From Magnetovibrio sp. (lineage in GTDB: Bacteria; Pseudomonadota; Alphaproteobacteria; Rhodospirillales; Magnetovibrionaceae), in assembly GCF_036568125.1 (NCBI RefSeq), contig NZ_DATCTF010000011.1:124001-188000 (forward strand): DNA of 64,000 nt, in the 5' to 3' direction. Shown here one piece after another: positions 9,865 to 17,260 of this stretch. A program made the translations under genes and the position numbers. The notes beneath the pieces are model-generated. The model saw nothing but the letters and a program-made list of their open reading frames with translations. It was not told the origin of the DNA and did not search any database. Position 1 is the first letter of the stretch. Each line of letters begins with the position of its first letter.

Positions 9865-11427
9865 TCAGTGGCTGGTACCCGCCGAATAGGTGATTTTGTT
9901 GTAAACGTTGTATTTGCCCACCGGCTTTTTCATCGGAATGCGTTTGACCTCTTCGAGCGTCGCGGCGTCGTACACCACCAATGCTCCGTCCATTTCCCAC
10001 ACACTGACTAGGGCATGTTTGCCGTCGCGGTCGAATTCAACATGCGCGCCGGTTTTGCCCGGTTCCGGACGGATGGTTTTGACGATATCCAAGGTGCGCT
10101 TGTCGATAACATGCAAAGCATCCTTGTCGGGGCCAAAAAACACATCGACCCAGGCGTAAGGGGTGTTGTCGTGGCTACGCATGAAAAATCCCGGCCCCAG
10201 GGTTTCGATTTTCTTGATGGTCTTCCAGCTTTGCATGTCGATAACGCTGACCGTGCCGCCCTTCAAGTGCGGGGTGGCTAGAACCGGGCGGCCTTGGTAT
10301 TCGAAGGTGATGCCGGAACCCAAATGCGGCATGCCCGCGAGATCGATGGTTGCGATCTTGCGGCTCACGTCCAAGTTCACCACCTGGCCTGACTTTCCGT
10401 CGCGCGCCGCGCCGACCACGTGCTCATAACTTTGGTCGAAAAAGAAATCGTCGAGATAATCGTTCAGAACGATGCGCCTTACCGGAAAAGGTCCGTAGTC
10501 GAAGTCGCCTTCTTCCTGACCTGGTGTCCAATTGTGCACCATCCCTTTGGCGACGGGGCGCGGGTTATCTGAATATTCGATTTCCCAAATTTCCGGGATG
10601 TCCTTGAGCGCCACCACGAAGCTGTTGCGCGGGGGTGCGGTGTAGACGGCGCTGACCCGTGACGAGGTGCCGTCCTTGCCCAACACATCGAAGCTTTTGA
10701 TTGGACTCAAGTCCGAAGCGTTGAGCAGCGTCAGTGTATGGGGCAGATAATTCGCCGCCATCACATACCGCCCATCCGCGGAAACCGCAATGTTACGCAT
10801 GTTGATGCCGGCGCGAATTTCCGCGACGATTTGAAAACTGTGCAGGTCGTACTTGCTGACCCAGCCGTCACGCGAACCCAAATACATGAACCGCCCGTCC
10901 GGCGAATACTTGGCCCCGCCATGAAGTGCATAACGCGAAGGGAACCGCCACAGGGGCTCGAACGCGTCGCCATCCAAAATGGTCACATGATGATCACCTG
11001 TTTCCACCACCGTGAACAGGTTCAGCGGATCGGCTTTGTGCAACGGTTTGTCCGGCAACGCGGAAAGCGGTGTGTGGATGATGTGACTGGCAGAAATATC
11101 GGCCATGGTCCAGGTCGGCGGCGCCGCAGGTGGCTGATAAATAAAATCGGCAAGCGCGGCAATCTGCTCATCGTTCAAGACTTCGCCAAAGCCCTGCATC
11201 TGCGTCGCGGGACGGCCAGACTTGATGACCTGGACGGCGCTTTTCTTGCGCAAGCGGCTGAGGTTTTCGGGCAGCAAGGCCGGACCGATGCCCCCCAGGC
11301 GATTGAGGCCATGACATTCGCTGCAATGGGTTTTAAACAGGCTTTCGGTATCTTCCGCTGCGGCAGGAACGCCACTCATCACACCCGCCGTCACCAGTGC
11401 AAGAAGCGCCCACTTCTTCTTGGTCAT
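9865..11427 (-). CDS. nirN: NirN, cytochrome c / d1-type dihydro-heme d1 dehydrogenase
   Basis: Periplasmic NirS paralogue that in characterised systems catalyses the last step of heme d1 formation and delivers it to NirS. A Sec signal peptide (to about residue 24, APAAA-like) is followed by one c-heme site CSECH near residues 35-39 and then an eight-bladed propeller (about 130-510) similar to the d1 domain of NirS. The ATG at 11427 overlaps the nirJ stop codon (TGATG); a GTG one codon upstream is possible. It is the last gene of the nirE-to-nirN operon, matching the terminal nirJ-nirN order seen in Pseudomonas. It is told apart from NirS by its short cytochrome domain and its place in the biosynthetic operon. 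Confidence 0.88.
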   Translation of the reverse strand: MTKKKWALLALVTAGVMSGVPAAAEDTESLFKTHCSECHGLNRLGGIGPALLPENLSRLRKKSAVQVIKSGRPATQMQGFGEVLNDEQIAALADFIYQPPAAPPTWTMADISASHIIHTPLSALPDKPLHKADPLNLFTVVETGDHHVTILDGDAFEPLWRFPSRYALHGGAKYSPDGRFMYLGSRDGWVSKYDLHSFQIVAEIRAGINMRNIAVSADGRYVMAANYLPHTLTLLNASDLSPIKSFDVLGKDGTSSRVSAVYTAPPRNSFVVALKDIPEIWEIEYSDNPRPVAKGMVHNWTPGQEEGDFDYGPFPVRRIVLNDYLDDFFFDQSYEHVVGAARDGKSGQVVNLDVSRKIATIDLAGMPHLGSGITFEYQGRPVLATPHLKGGTVSVIDMQSWKTIKKIETLGPGFFMRSHDNTPYAWVDVFFGPDKDALHVIDKRTLDIVKTIRPEPGKTGAHVEFDRDGKHALVSVWEMDGALVVYDAATLEEVKRIPMKKPVGKYNVYNKITYSAGTSH

Positions 11428-12632
11428 CACACCTGCTCCATCGCTTTGGTTTTTGAAAAAGTCGTCACGGCAACACGCTCGGCCCCGTTCGCATCAATGC
11501 CCAGTTCATCGTCGTCGATATAACAGCCGGGGTCTTCCGCCCACGGATCGCCGGTGATCTGTTCTGCGCGCACCCGGGTGTTGCCGCCGCAAATGTCGAA
11601 CTGCCGACACAACGCGCATCGCCCTTTGACCGCGCGCGGCGATGCTTTGAGGCCCGCCATCAACGGATCGGAAAGATCCGACCAAATTTCCGAAAACGGG
11701 CGCTCCTTGACGTTGCCCAAGGTGTGGTGCCACCACATGGTGTCGGGGTGCACGTCGCCGATGTTGTCGATGTTGGCGACATTGACGCCCGACGCATTAC
11801 CGCCCCATTGCACCAACTTGGCCCGCATGTGCCCAGCGTGTTCGGGAAAATTACGCTCGACCCATTTGAGCATGAACACCCCGTCTGCATCATTATTGCC
11901 GGTGACGAATTCCTTTTCCTGACCCGACTGCATGTAGCCCCAGCACCTTGCGAACAGTTTCTCCATCGCCTCGCGGGTCATGTTGAAAAAGGCGTCGTCG
12001 CGACGGTTGTGATTGCCGCGCCCGGCATAATTCAAGTGCGAGAAATAAAACCGCTCGATTCCTTCGCGCTCCAGCAGGTCCATAACGTCGTCGAGTTCAT
12101 GGGCATTGTCTTGGGTCATGGTGAAACGCAGCCCGACCTTAAGCCTGCGTTCAACGCACAGGCGCACGGCGTGCATCGACGCATCGAACGCCCCTTCCAG
12201 ACGGCGAAACCGGTCATGGGTTTCGCGCAGGCCATCGATGGAAATGCCGATGTAATCGTAGCCGATGTCTTCGATGGCTTGAATATCGTCGTCGCCGATC
12301 AGCGTGCCGTTGGTCGATAGCGCGGTGTAAAAACCCATCTCTTTCGCACGCGCCGCGATGGTGTGAATGTCGGTGCGCAACAAAGGCTCGCCACCCGACA
12401 AAATCAACGCGGGCACGCGAAACGATTTGAGATCGTCGAGAACGCTGAACGCTTCTTCGGTGCTCAGCTCACCGGGAAATTCCTTGTCCACGGCCAAAGC
12501 GTAACAATGTTTGCAGGTTAGGTTACAGCGCCGGGTCAGGTTCCAGATCACCACCGGTCCGGGCGGGTTGCGGCGCGGCCCGGCTGGGGTGGGGTTTTCG
12601 ATCTCGTGCAAAAACTTGGTGATGCGAAACAT
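11427..12632 (-). CDS. nirJ: heme d1 biosynthesis radical SAM protein NirJ
   Basis: Radical SAM enzyme that converts 12,18-didecarboxysiroheme by replacing propionate side chains with oxo groups during heme d1 synthesis. The radical SAM cluster motif CNLTCKHC gives Cys36, Cys40 and Cys43, followed by SGGEPLL and the GISIDG strand. The C-terminal SPASM-like part has CALCRQFDICGG and a later cysteine (DPGCY) for an additional Fe-S cluster. At 401 residues it is a full-length NirJ. A strong GGGAGAG ribosome site precedes the ATG, and the 3' end overlaps nirN. Confidence 0.95.
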   Translation of the reverse strand: MFRITKFLHEIENPTPAGPRRNPPGPVVIWNLTRRCNLTCKHCYALAVDKEFPGELSTEEAFSVLDDLKSFRVPALILSGGEPLLRTDIHTIAARAKEMGFYTALSTNGTLIGDDDIQAIEDIGYDYIGISIDGLRETHDRFRRLEGAFDASMHAVRLCVERRLKVGLRFTMTQDNAHELDDVMDLLEREGIERFYFSHLNYAGRGNHNRRDDAFFNMTREAMEKLFARCWGYMQSGQEKEFVTGNNDADGVFMLKWVERNFPEHAGHMRAKLVQWGGNASGVNVANIDNIGDVHPDTMWWHHTLGNVKERPFSEIWSDLSDPLMAGLKASPRAVKGRCALCRQFDICGGNTRVRAEQITGDPWAEDPGCYIDDDELGIDANGAERVAVTTFSKTKAMEQV

Positions 12633-12644
12633 GCCCGCTCTCCC

Positions 12645-13136
12645 TCACGCCACCAATCGGAGGCCGGTTTTTTTCAAGATGCGGGTGGAAAACAATATCT
12701 CCCCACCGCGACAATGCGGACCCAACAGGGTGCGGATGGTGTCGGCTTTGGCTTCGACTTCGGCGCGGTCGCGACCGTGCGCCATGGCGAACAGGTTATA
12801 GGGCCACCCCGGCAAATGACGCGGGCGCAAGTAAGCATGGCTGACAAAATCAAGCTCGCCGACGAGGCGCCCGAGATCCAGCGCATGCGCGTCATCCACG
12901 TCCCACACCGTCATCCCGTTGCCGCGAAATCCCAGGGCGTAGTGATTGGGCACCGCGCCGATGCGACGGATCACGCCGCTTTCCAGCATCCGCGTCATGC
13001 GCGTCACAACCTCATCGGCGCTAATCCCCACAACCTCGCCCACTGCCGCATAAGGCGCACGGACCAGCGGCAAGCCGTCTTGGGTGGCGCGAATGATGGC
13101 GCGATCGATGTCGTCGATAGGTGCCGGGCTGCTCAT
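12645..13136 (-). CDS. nirH: siroheme decarboxylase subunit NirH (Lrp/AsnC-like)
   Basis: One of four Lrp/AsnC-fold proteins that together decarboxylate siroheme to 12,18-didecarboxysiroheme. The N-terminal winged-helix-like part (residues 1-60, with DDIDRAIIRATQDGLP) resembles AsnC regulators but is used as a protein scaffold in this family. The ligand-binding half has the NirL/NirH signature RPRHLPGWPYNLFAMAHG around residues 103-120. At 163 residues it is of normal length. The start overlaps the nirG stop in an ATGA. NirL and NirH are close paralogues, and I assigned NirH by gene order (L before G before H). Confidence 0.87.
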   Translation of the reverse strand: MSSPAPIDDIDRAIIRATQDGLPLVRAPYAAVGEVVGISADEVVTRMTRMLESGVIRRIGAVPNHYALGFRGNGMTVWDVDDAHALDLGRLVGELDFVSHAYLRPRHLPGWPYNLFAMAHGRDRAEVEAKADTIRTLLGPHCRGGEILFSTRILKKTGLRLVA

Positions 13137-13603
13137 AGCTCCAACCTCAATCCGATATAGAACTCTTGCGACTTAGGCATGTCGTAGACCTTGTGCCCGG
13201 TCGCGGCTTCGATCTCAGCCAGGGTCTCGCCGATGCGTTCGGGCGTTTCGGTGGCGAGTACGAACCACATGTTGAAATCGTGATCGCGGGCGTAATTGTG
13301 CGCGACCTCGGGAAAGCTGTTGACGATGGCGTTGACGCGCTCGAAATCATCATCGGGCAGCTGCATCGCCGCCAAGGTCAACCCACCGCCCAGACGTTCG
13401 GCATGATACATCGGGCCGAAGCGGCTCAGCGCACCGCTTTCGAGCAATGCCTGCAGCCGCTCGATCAACTCATCTTCTTGAAGGCCAAGCTCGGTTGCCG
13501 CCACCGCGTACGGGTGTTCGCAAATGGGTAGCCCGCCTTGCAAGGCATTGATGATTTGGCGATCCGTCGCGTCGAGATCAATTGAGCGTGCAGGGTTCGT
13601 CAT
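13133..13603 (-). CDS. nirG: siroheme decarboxylase subunit NirG (Lrp/AsnC-like)
   Basis: Lrp/AsnC-type siroheme decarboxylase component of 156 residues. It belongs to the NirD/NirG half of the family, recognised by HNYARDHDFNMWFVLATE in the middle and a C-terminal MPKSQEFYIGLRLEL segment in place of the PYNLFAM signature of NirL/NirH. It overlaps nirL by 26 bp and nirH by 4 bp, so translation of the subunits is probably coupled. Symbol choice between D and G rests on order in the operon and on similarity to the matching positions of the Pseudomonas cluster. Confidence 0.86.
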   Translation of the reverse strand: MTNPARSIDLDATDRQIINALQGGLPICEHPYAVAATELGLQEDELIERLQALLESGALSRFGPMYHAERLGGGLTLAAMQLPDDDFERVNAIVNSFPEVAHNYARDHDFNMWFVLATETPERIGETLAEIEAATGHKVYDMPKSQEFYIGLRLEL

Positions 13604-14096
13604 CGACCTTCCCCTTGCAGCCGTAGCGCGCGCCGCATTGCTTGAACTGGCGGCGGCTGAACAACACGTCGTGTTGAACGTTTTTCAACTCCAGACGCTC
13701 GGCGATTTCGCCCACTTGTTCCAACACCTTTTCACGTGCTGCACCATGCACCATTGCGAACAGGTTGTAAGGCCAGTCCGGAAGATGACGCGGACGGCTG
13801 TAACACAGCGTGACATAAGGAAGACGCCCCATCGCCTGCCCGATCTCGCGCACCCGCTGGTCGGGTACGTTCCACACCGACATGCCGTTGGCGGTATAGC
13901 CCAAACGGCGATGTTGGACGATCACGCCGAAGCGCCGGATCACGCCGCCGTCGATGAGATTTTGCAACCGCCGAATGACCTCGTCTTCCGACATGCCGAT
14001 GCGTTCGCCCAAAACCTGATAGGGCCGCGCCGCCAGCGGCAAGCCACCGCAGATAATTTCGATCAAGGCTAGGTCTTCGCTGCTGACGTCCATCAT
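13578..14096 (-). CDS. nirL: siroheme decarboxylase subunit NirL (Lrp/AsnC-like)
   Basis: Lrp/AsnC-type siroheme decarboxylase component of 172 residues, of the NirL/NirH half: SRPRHLPDWPYNLFAMVHG in the C-terminal domain. The frame stays open well upstream, but the ATG at 14096 makes a 4-bp ATGA overlap with nirD and gives the normal family length, so I chose it; ATG codons at 14102 and 14093 are alternatives. It ends with a cysteine-containing tail (QCGARYGCKGKVDDEPC) that is absent from its paralogue NirH here. The role of these cysteines is unknown. Confidence 0.87.
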   Translation of the reverse strand: MMDVSSEDLALIEIICGGLPLAARPYQVLGERIGMSEDEVIRRLQNLIDGGVIRRFGVIVQHRRLGYTANGMSVWNVPDQRVREIGQAMGRLPYVTLCYSRPRHLPDWPYNLFAMVHGAAREKVLEQVGEIAERLELKNVQHDVLFSRRQFKQCGARYGCKGKVDDEPCTLN

Positions 14097-14542
14097 GACC
14101 ATTCCAACTTGAACCCAAGATCGAGGTGATAGTCTTCGATGATGGGCAAGCTCATCACCGATATGTCGGTCTGCGCTTCGATCCGGTCTAGCACCGCGCC
14201 GACGCGCATGACGTTGTCGGCCGCGACCACGAACCACAAATTGATGTCGTGTTCGCGCTCGTAGTTGTGGTTCACCTCATCAAATGACGATACCAGTTCA
14301 GCGACCTCCTCCAAGCGGTCTTGCGGCACGCTCATCGCCGCCAAGGTGCTGGCGCCGACACGGTTGGGCGCAACCACGGCCCCGATACGACTGATGTATT
14401 TCTGGTCCATCAGGTTCGCATAGGCTTGAATGACGTCATCCTCGCTCATGCCCAAGTGCTTGCCGATTTCCGCATAGGGGCGCGCCACCAACGGGAAATC
14501 CCGTTGGAAATCGTCAAGCAGGCGTTTGTCGGCGTCGTTCAT
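14093..14542 (-). CDS. nirD: siroheme decarboxylase subunit NirD (Lrp/AsnC-like)
   Basis: First of the four Lrp/AsnC-like decarboxylase genes, 149 residues. It has the NirD/NirG signatures HNYEREHDINLWFVVAAD (near residues 90-107) and SLPIIEDYHLDLGF at the C-terminus. The N-terminal AsnC-type helix-turn-helix-like region is present, but the family works as an enzyme complex and not as a DNA-binding regulator. It follows nirF after 16 bp and overlaps nirL by 4 bp. NirD and NirL probably form one hetero-pair and NirG and NirH another, as in characterised systems. Confidence 0.87.
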   Translation of the reverse strand: MNDADKRLLDDFQRDFPLVARPYAEIGKHLGMSEDDVIQAYANLMDQKYISRIGAVVAPNRVGASTLAAMSVPQDRLEEVAELVSSFDEVNHNYEREHDINLWFVVAADNVMRVGAVLDRIEAQTDISVMSLPIIEDYHLDLGFKLEWS

Positions 14543-14558
14543 AACACTCCCCCCCTAC

Positions 14559-15722
14559 CTACAGGCCGATCCGCCCGGCGCGCCATGTGAAGAAAATGCC
14601 GCTGGGCTTGGCTGCGGGAAGCTCAACTTTCTGCGCGAAGCTGGCGGTGTCGAGGACCTTGATGACGTCCAGATCGCGCACGCTCATCCACACCTCTTCA
14701 CCACGCGGGGTGAACTCCATGTGCAACACGCCCTTGCCGGGGGTCAACGTTTGGATGATCTGCTGTGACTGGGTGTCGATCACCTGAATGGTGTCGTTGA
14801 GGGGAAAGGCGAAATTCACCCACACCTGGCGGCCGTCGGGTTGGGCCATCACGAACACCGGCTGACCGTGAGCGGGAATGCGCCCGACCTCTTTCCAGGT
14901 GTTCGTATCCACCACCAGAACTTCATGACGCCCGACGGCGGGCACGAACGCCTTGTCGCCGGCAATCGCCCAACCTTCGAGATGGGGCATCTTGTAGACC
15001 GGCAGTTTTTCTTCACCGCGGCCATACCCGTCGAGAATGCGCCGTGGGCCCTTGTCGACGTTCCACAGGTCCACCAGAACCATGCCGTCTTCGCCGAACA
15101 GACCGGCGATGTAATAGCGTCCGTCCGGCGTCACCAGCGCGTCATAAGGTTGCGAACCTACGTCGGGAAATTTGGTGATCTTGGGCGTCGCTGGGTCGCC
15201 CATATCCGCGACCCAAATCTCGCCCGCATCGTACAGCGAAAAAACGAAGCGGTTGCCCGGCGCATCGACCAAGCCGACGGTTTTCGAACCGGTGGGAATG
15301 TCGGCAACCAAATCCAGCGTTTGCGCGTCGAATACCTTAACCCCACCGGGTTCGTAATTCGACACCGCGACCAAACGGCCATCTTGCGAGATCGCTCCGC
15401 CGATGGAGTTGCCGCCTTGAATAACACGTTTCACCACCTTGGCGGTGAGGATATCGACCTTGCTCAACCCGCCGTCACGACCGAACACGAAAGCGTATCT
15501 GGCATCGCGCGAATACACCACCGAAGCGTGACTGAGATCGCCTAAACCCTCGACACGTGCCAACTGGCTGCGCGCGGTGTTTTCCACCACCAACAGCGAG
15601 CCGCTGGCGCGTTCGATCACCACCCCCATGTCACCGGTACCGCGCAGTTCACCCGCTTGCGCCGAAATCACCGTCGCCATCGCGACCAGCATTCCGGCTG
15701 TTAAATGCGCCCACAATTTCAT
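14559..15722 (-). CDS. nirF: NirF, periplasmic heme d1 biosynthesis protein
   Basis: Periplasmic d1-type propeller protein needed for heme d1 assembly, thought to act on a late precursor before NirN. It has an N-terminal signal peptide (residues 1-23, ending AQA-G) without a lipobox cysteine, so it is predicted to be soluble and not the lipoprotein form known from Pseudomonas. No CxxCH is present. Repeats typical of the NirS/NirN/NirF propeller run through residues 30-380. At 387 residues it is normal for NirF. The ATG overlaps the nirC stop by 4 bp (ATGA). Confidence 0.9.
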   Translation of the reverse strand: MKLWAHLTAGMLVAMATVISAQAGELRGTGDMGVVIERASGSLLVVENTARSQLARVEGLGDLSHASVVYSRDARYAFVFGRDGGLSKVDILTAKVVKRVIQGGNSIGGAISQDGRLVAVSNYEPGGVKVFDAQTLDLVADIPTGSKTVGLVDAPGNRFVFSLYDAGEIWVADMGDPATPKITKFPDVGSQPYDALVTPDGRYYIAGLFGEDGMVLVDLWNVDKGPRRILDGYGRGEEKLPVYKMPHLEGWAIAGDKAFVPAVGRHEVLVVDTNTWKEVGRIPAHGQPVFVMAQPDGRQVWVNFAFPLNDTIQVIDTQSQQIIQTLTPGKGVLHMEFTPRGEEVWMSVRDLDVIKVLDTASFAQKVELPAAKPSGIFFTWRAGRIGL

Positions 15723-16090
15723 TTAACACGCGCTCCTGATTTCAAAACATGCGCCAACCACGTGGCTTCTTGAGGTTCCAGCAACGGACGCCACGGCGGC
15801 ATCGGCGTGCCCGGCACGCCATCCAAGATGATCGCCGCCAAGTCGTCCACATGACGGTCGGACAGTCGGTCCGGCAACAGCGCGGGCCCCAGCCCGCCTT
15901 TCAGCGTCAGGCCGTGGCATGAGCCACAGTCTTGCTCCAACACATACATAAGCTCGGCTTGGCGGGCCGTTGAGATGTCGCTCGCGACCGACGCCGCGCT
16001 CAATGAGCCCACACACACAAGCGGAACGGCGAAGACCGCGCGTTTAAGCGCTGACCTTGGCGTCCAGGGTTTCAAGCCCCAGGTTTTCAT
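15719..16090 (-). CDS. nirC: small periplasmic cytochrome c (NirC-like)
   Basis: Mono-heme class I cytochrome c of 123 residues with a signal peptide (RSALKRAVFAVPLVCVGSLSA) and one heme site CGSCH near residues 55-59; a PMPPWRPLL segment supplies the likely distal methionine. In Pseudomonas, NirC can donate electrons to NirS and may serve NirF or NirN in d1 maturation. The ATG lies 47 bp inside the nirE gene in another frame. An in-frame TTG five codons later is also possible, but the overlap would remain. It is assigned by size, heme count and position between nirE and nirF. Confidence 0.82.
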   Translation of the reverse strand: MKTWGLKPWTPRSALKRAVFAVPLVCVGSLSAASVASDISTARQAELMYVLEQDCGSCHGLTLKGGLGPALLPDRLSDRHVDDLAAIILDGVPGTPMPPWRPLLEPQEATWLAHVLKSGARVK

Positions 16091-16886
16091 AGGTCAATCC
16101 CTGCCAGTTGAGTTCATGCGCAAGCGACACCACGCGCCCGATCAGGCACAGCACCGGCGGCGTAAAATCGATGTCCTTGAGCGCGAGGGGCAGTTGCTCC
16201 AGTGTCGAAACGCACTGGCGCTGCTTCGCGGTGGTGCCGTTGGCCACGGCGGCGGCCGGGGTGTCGGGGGACAAGCCCGCCGCGATCAAGCGGCGGCTCA
16301 ACTCCGGCAATTTGGCAAGTCCCATGTAAATGACCAAGGTGGTCGATCCATCGGCCAGCGAACGCCAGTCGAGATCCAATTCTTCATCGCCTTTGCCGTG
16401 GCCGGTGACGAACCTCACCCCGGTGGCGAGACCACGATGGGTCAACGGAATACCGGTCGAGGCACTGATCCCTGCGGCGGCCGTGATGCCCGGAATAATT
16501 TCAAAACACACTTGGTGACGCGACAAATGCATCGCTTCTTCGCTGCCGCGCCCGAAAATGTAAGGATCACCGCCCTTTAGGCGCACCACCGAATGGTTGG
16601 TGCGCGCCAATTTAACCAAAAGTTCATTGATTTCATCTTGCGGAAGGGTGTGATTGCCCGAGGCCTTGCCGACAAAAATTCGCGTACAACCTGGCGGCAC
16701 GATATCGACGATTTCTTGAGACACCAACCGGTCGTAGACCACCGCATCGGCGTTCTGCAAGACCCGGTAGGCCTTGCGCGTCAACAATTCGGGATCCCCT
16801 GGCCCCGCTCCGACCAAATACACACAACTGCTTGTTTTGCCCACGGTCTCGGCTCCGTCCTGACAACGCCCGGCGTTGCTCCCCAT
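16044..16886 (-). CDS. nirE: uroporphyrinogen-III C-methyltransferase NirE
   Basis: SUMT enzyme that methylates uroporphyrinogen III at C2 and C7 to precorrin-2, the entry to siroheme and heme d1. Motifs: VYLVGAGPGDPELLT near the N-terminus, VVRLKGGDPYIFGRG in the middle and the GITAAAGISA loop. No CysG dehydrogenase/ferrochelatase domain is fused, so siroheme formation must be completed elsewhere. The ATG at 16886 is preceded by a GGGG site; a GTG at 16889 is an alternative. It is the first gene of the d1 operon and lies about 56 bp from a perfect Fnr/Dnr palindrome. Being part of the nir operon argues for nirE over cobA. Confidence 0.92.
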   Translation of the reverse strand: MGSNAGRCQDGAETVGKTSSCVYLVGAGPGDPELLTRKAYRVLQNADAVVYDRLVSQEIVDIVPPGCTRIFVGKASGNHTLPQDEINELLVKLARTNHSVVRLKGGDPYIFGRGSEEAMHLSRHQVCFEIIPGITAAAGISASTGIPLTHRGLATGVRFVTGHGKGDEELDLDWRSLADGSTTLVIYMGLAKLPELSRRLIAAGLSPDTPAAAVANGTTAKQRQCVSTLEQLPLALKDIDFTPPVLCLIGRVVSLAHELNWQGLTYENLGLETLDAKVSA

Positions 16887-16942
16887 CACACGTGCCCCAG
16901 CTCTGCGGCACAGTCAAAATATGGCACAAGATTACGCGCCCA

Positions 16943-16962
16943 TTATTGACGCCAGTCAATAA
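16943..16962 (-). promoter_or_regulatory. Fnr/Dnr-type box and promoter for the nirE operon
   Basis: Perfect 8-bp inverted repeat TTATTGAC-N4-GTCAATAA. The core TTGAC-N4-GTCAA matches the Dnr/Nnr variant of the FNR site. Read on the minus strand, a CATATT element at 16918-16923 falls at the -10 position if the box centre (16952.5) is at -41.5, which predicts a start site near 16911, about 25 bases before the nirE ATG. Spacing and symmetry are seen directly; activation is inference. Confidence 0.82.
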
Positions 16963-17086
16963 TCGCGGCCGAAATGGAAAATGGCCGTTTACTGCTTATC
17001 GCGGGCACTCATTATATCTGCACCGAATTCCGAATTTCGGCTCTTGAAACGAATATTAGAATTTTACCCTTTTTTTTCGTGTGGAT

Positions 17087-17100
17087 TTGACACTCGTCAA
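17087..17100 (+). promoter_or_regulatory. Fnr/Dnr-type box and promoter for nirS
   Basis: Perfect inverted repeat TTGAC-N4-GTCAA. A GATAAT element at 17124-17129 (five of six matches to TATAAT) lies where a -10 box should be if the palindrome is centred at about -42, predicting a start site near 17136 and a leader of about 125 bases before nirS. The region upstream of it carries a pyrimidine run. This is the expected class II layout for an Fnr/Dnr-activated promoter. Confidence 0.83.
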
Positions 17101-17260
17101 GGTGGCCGATCCGCCAAGCACCCGATAATGACGCCAGCGCACGGAATTTGCCGAGCGTTGCGTGTCGTGAGCATAGATAAATCAGCTCTCGATTCGGAGG
17201 GAAACACACTTTGGGGCGTAATTTCGTGTGGGCCGTCTCAATTTGGACAGGGGTAAATCA

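Larger units (their letters stand above)
16887..17260. promoter_or_regulatory. divergent nirE/nirS control region
   Basis: A 374-bp non-coding stretch between the two nir operons. It holds two separate Crp/Fnr-family palindromes (listed separately), a matching -10-like element for each direction, and a pyrimidine-rich tract near 17067-17079. I see no open reading frame of note. Each operon has its own box at a distance consistent with class II activation, so both are probably switched on by the same regulator but through separate sites. Confidence 0.75.

Noticed and set aside
12645-14542. Reading the four Lrp/AsnC-like genes as transcription regulators
   Set aside because: They sit between nirF and nirJ, occur as D/L/G/H pairs and carry siroheme decarboxylase signatures.
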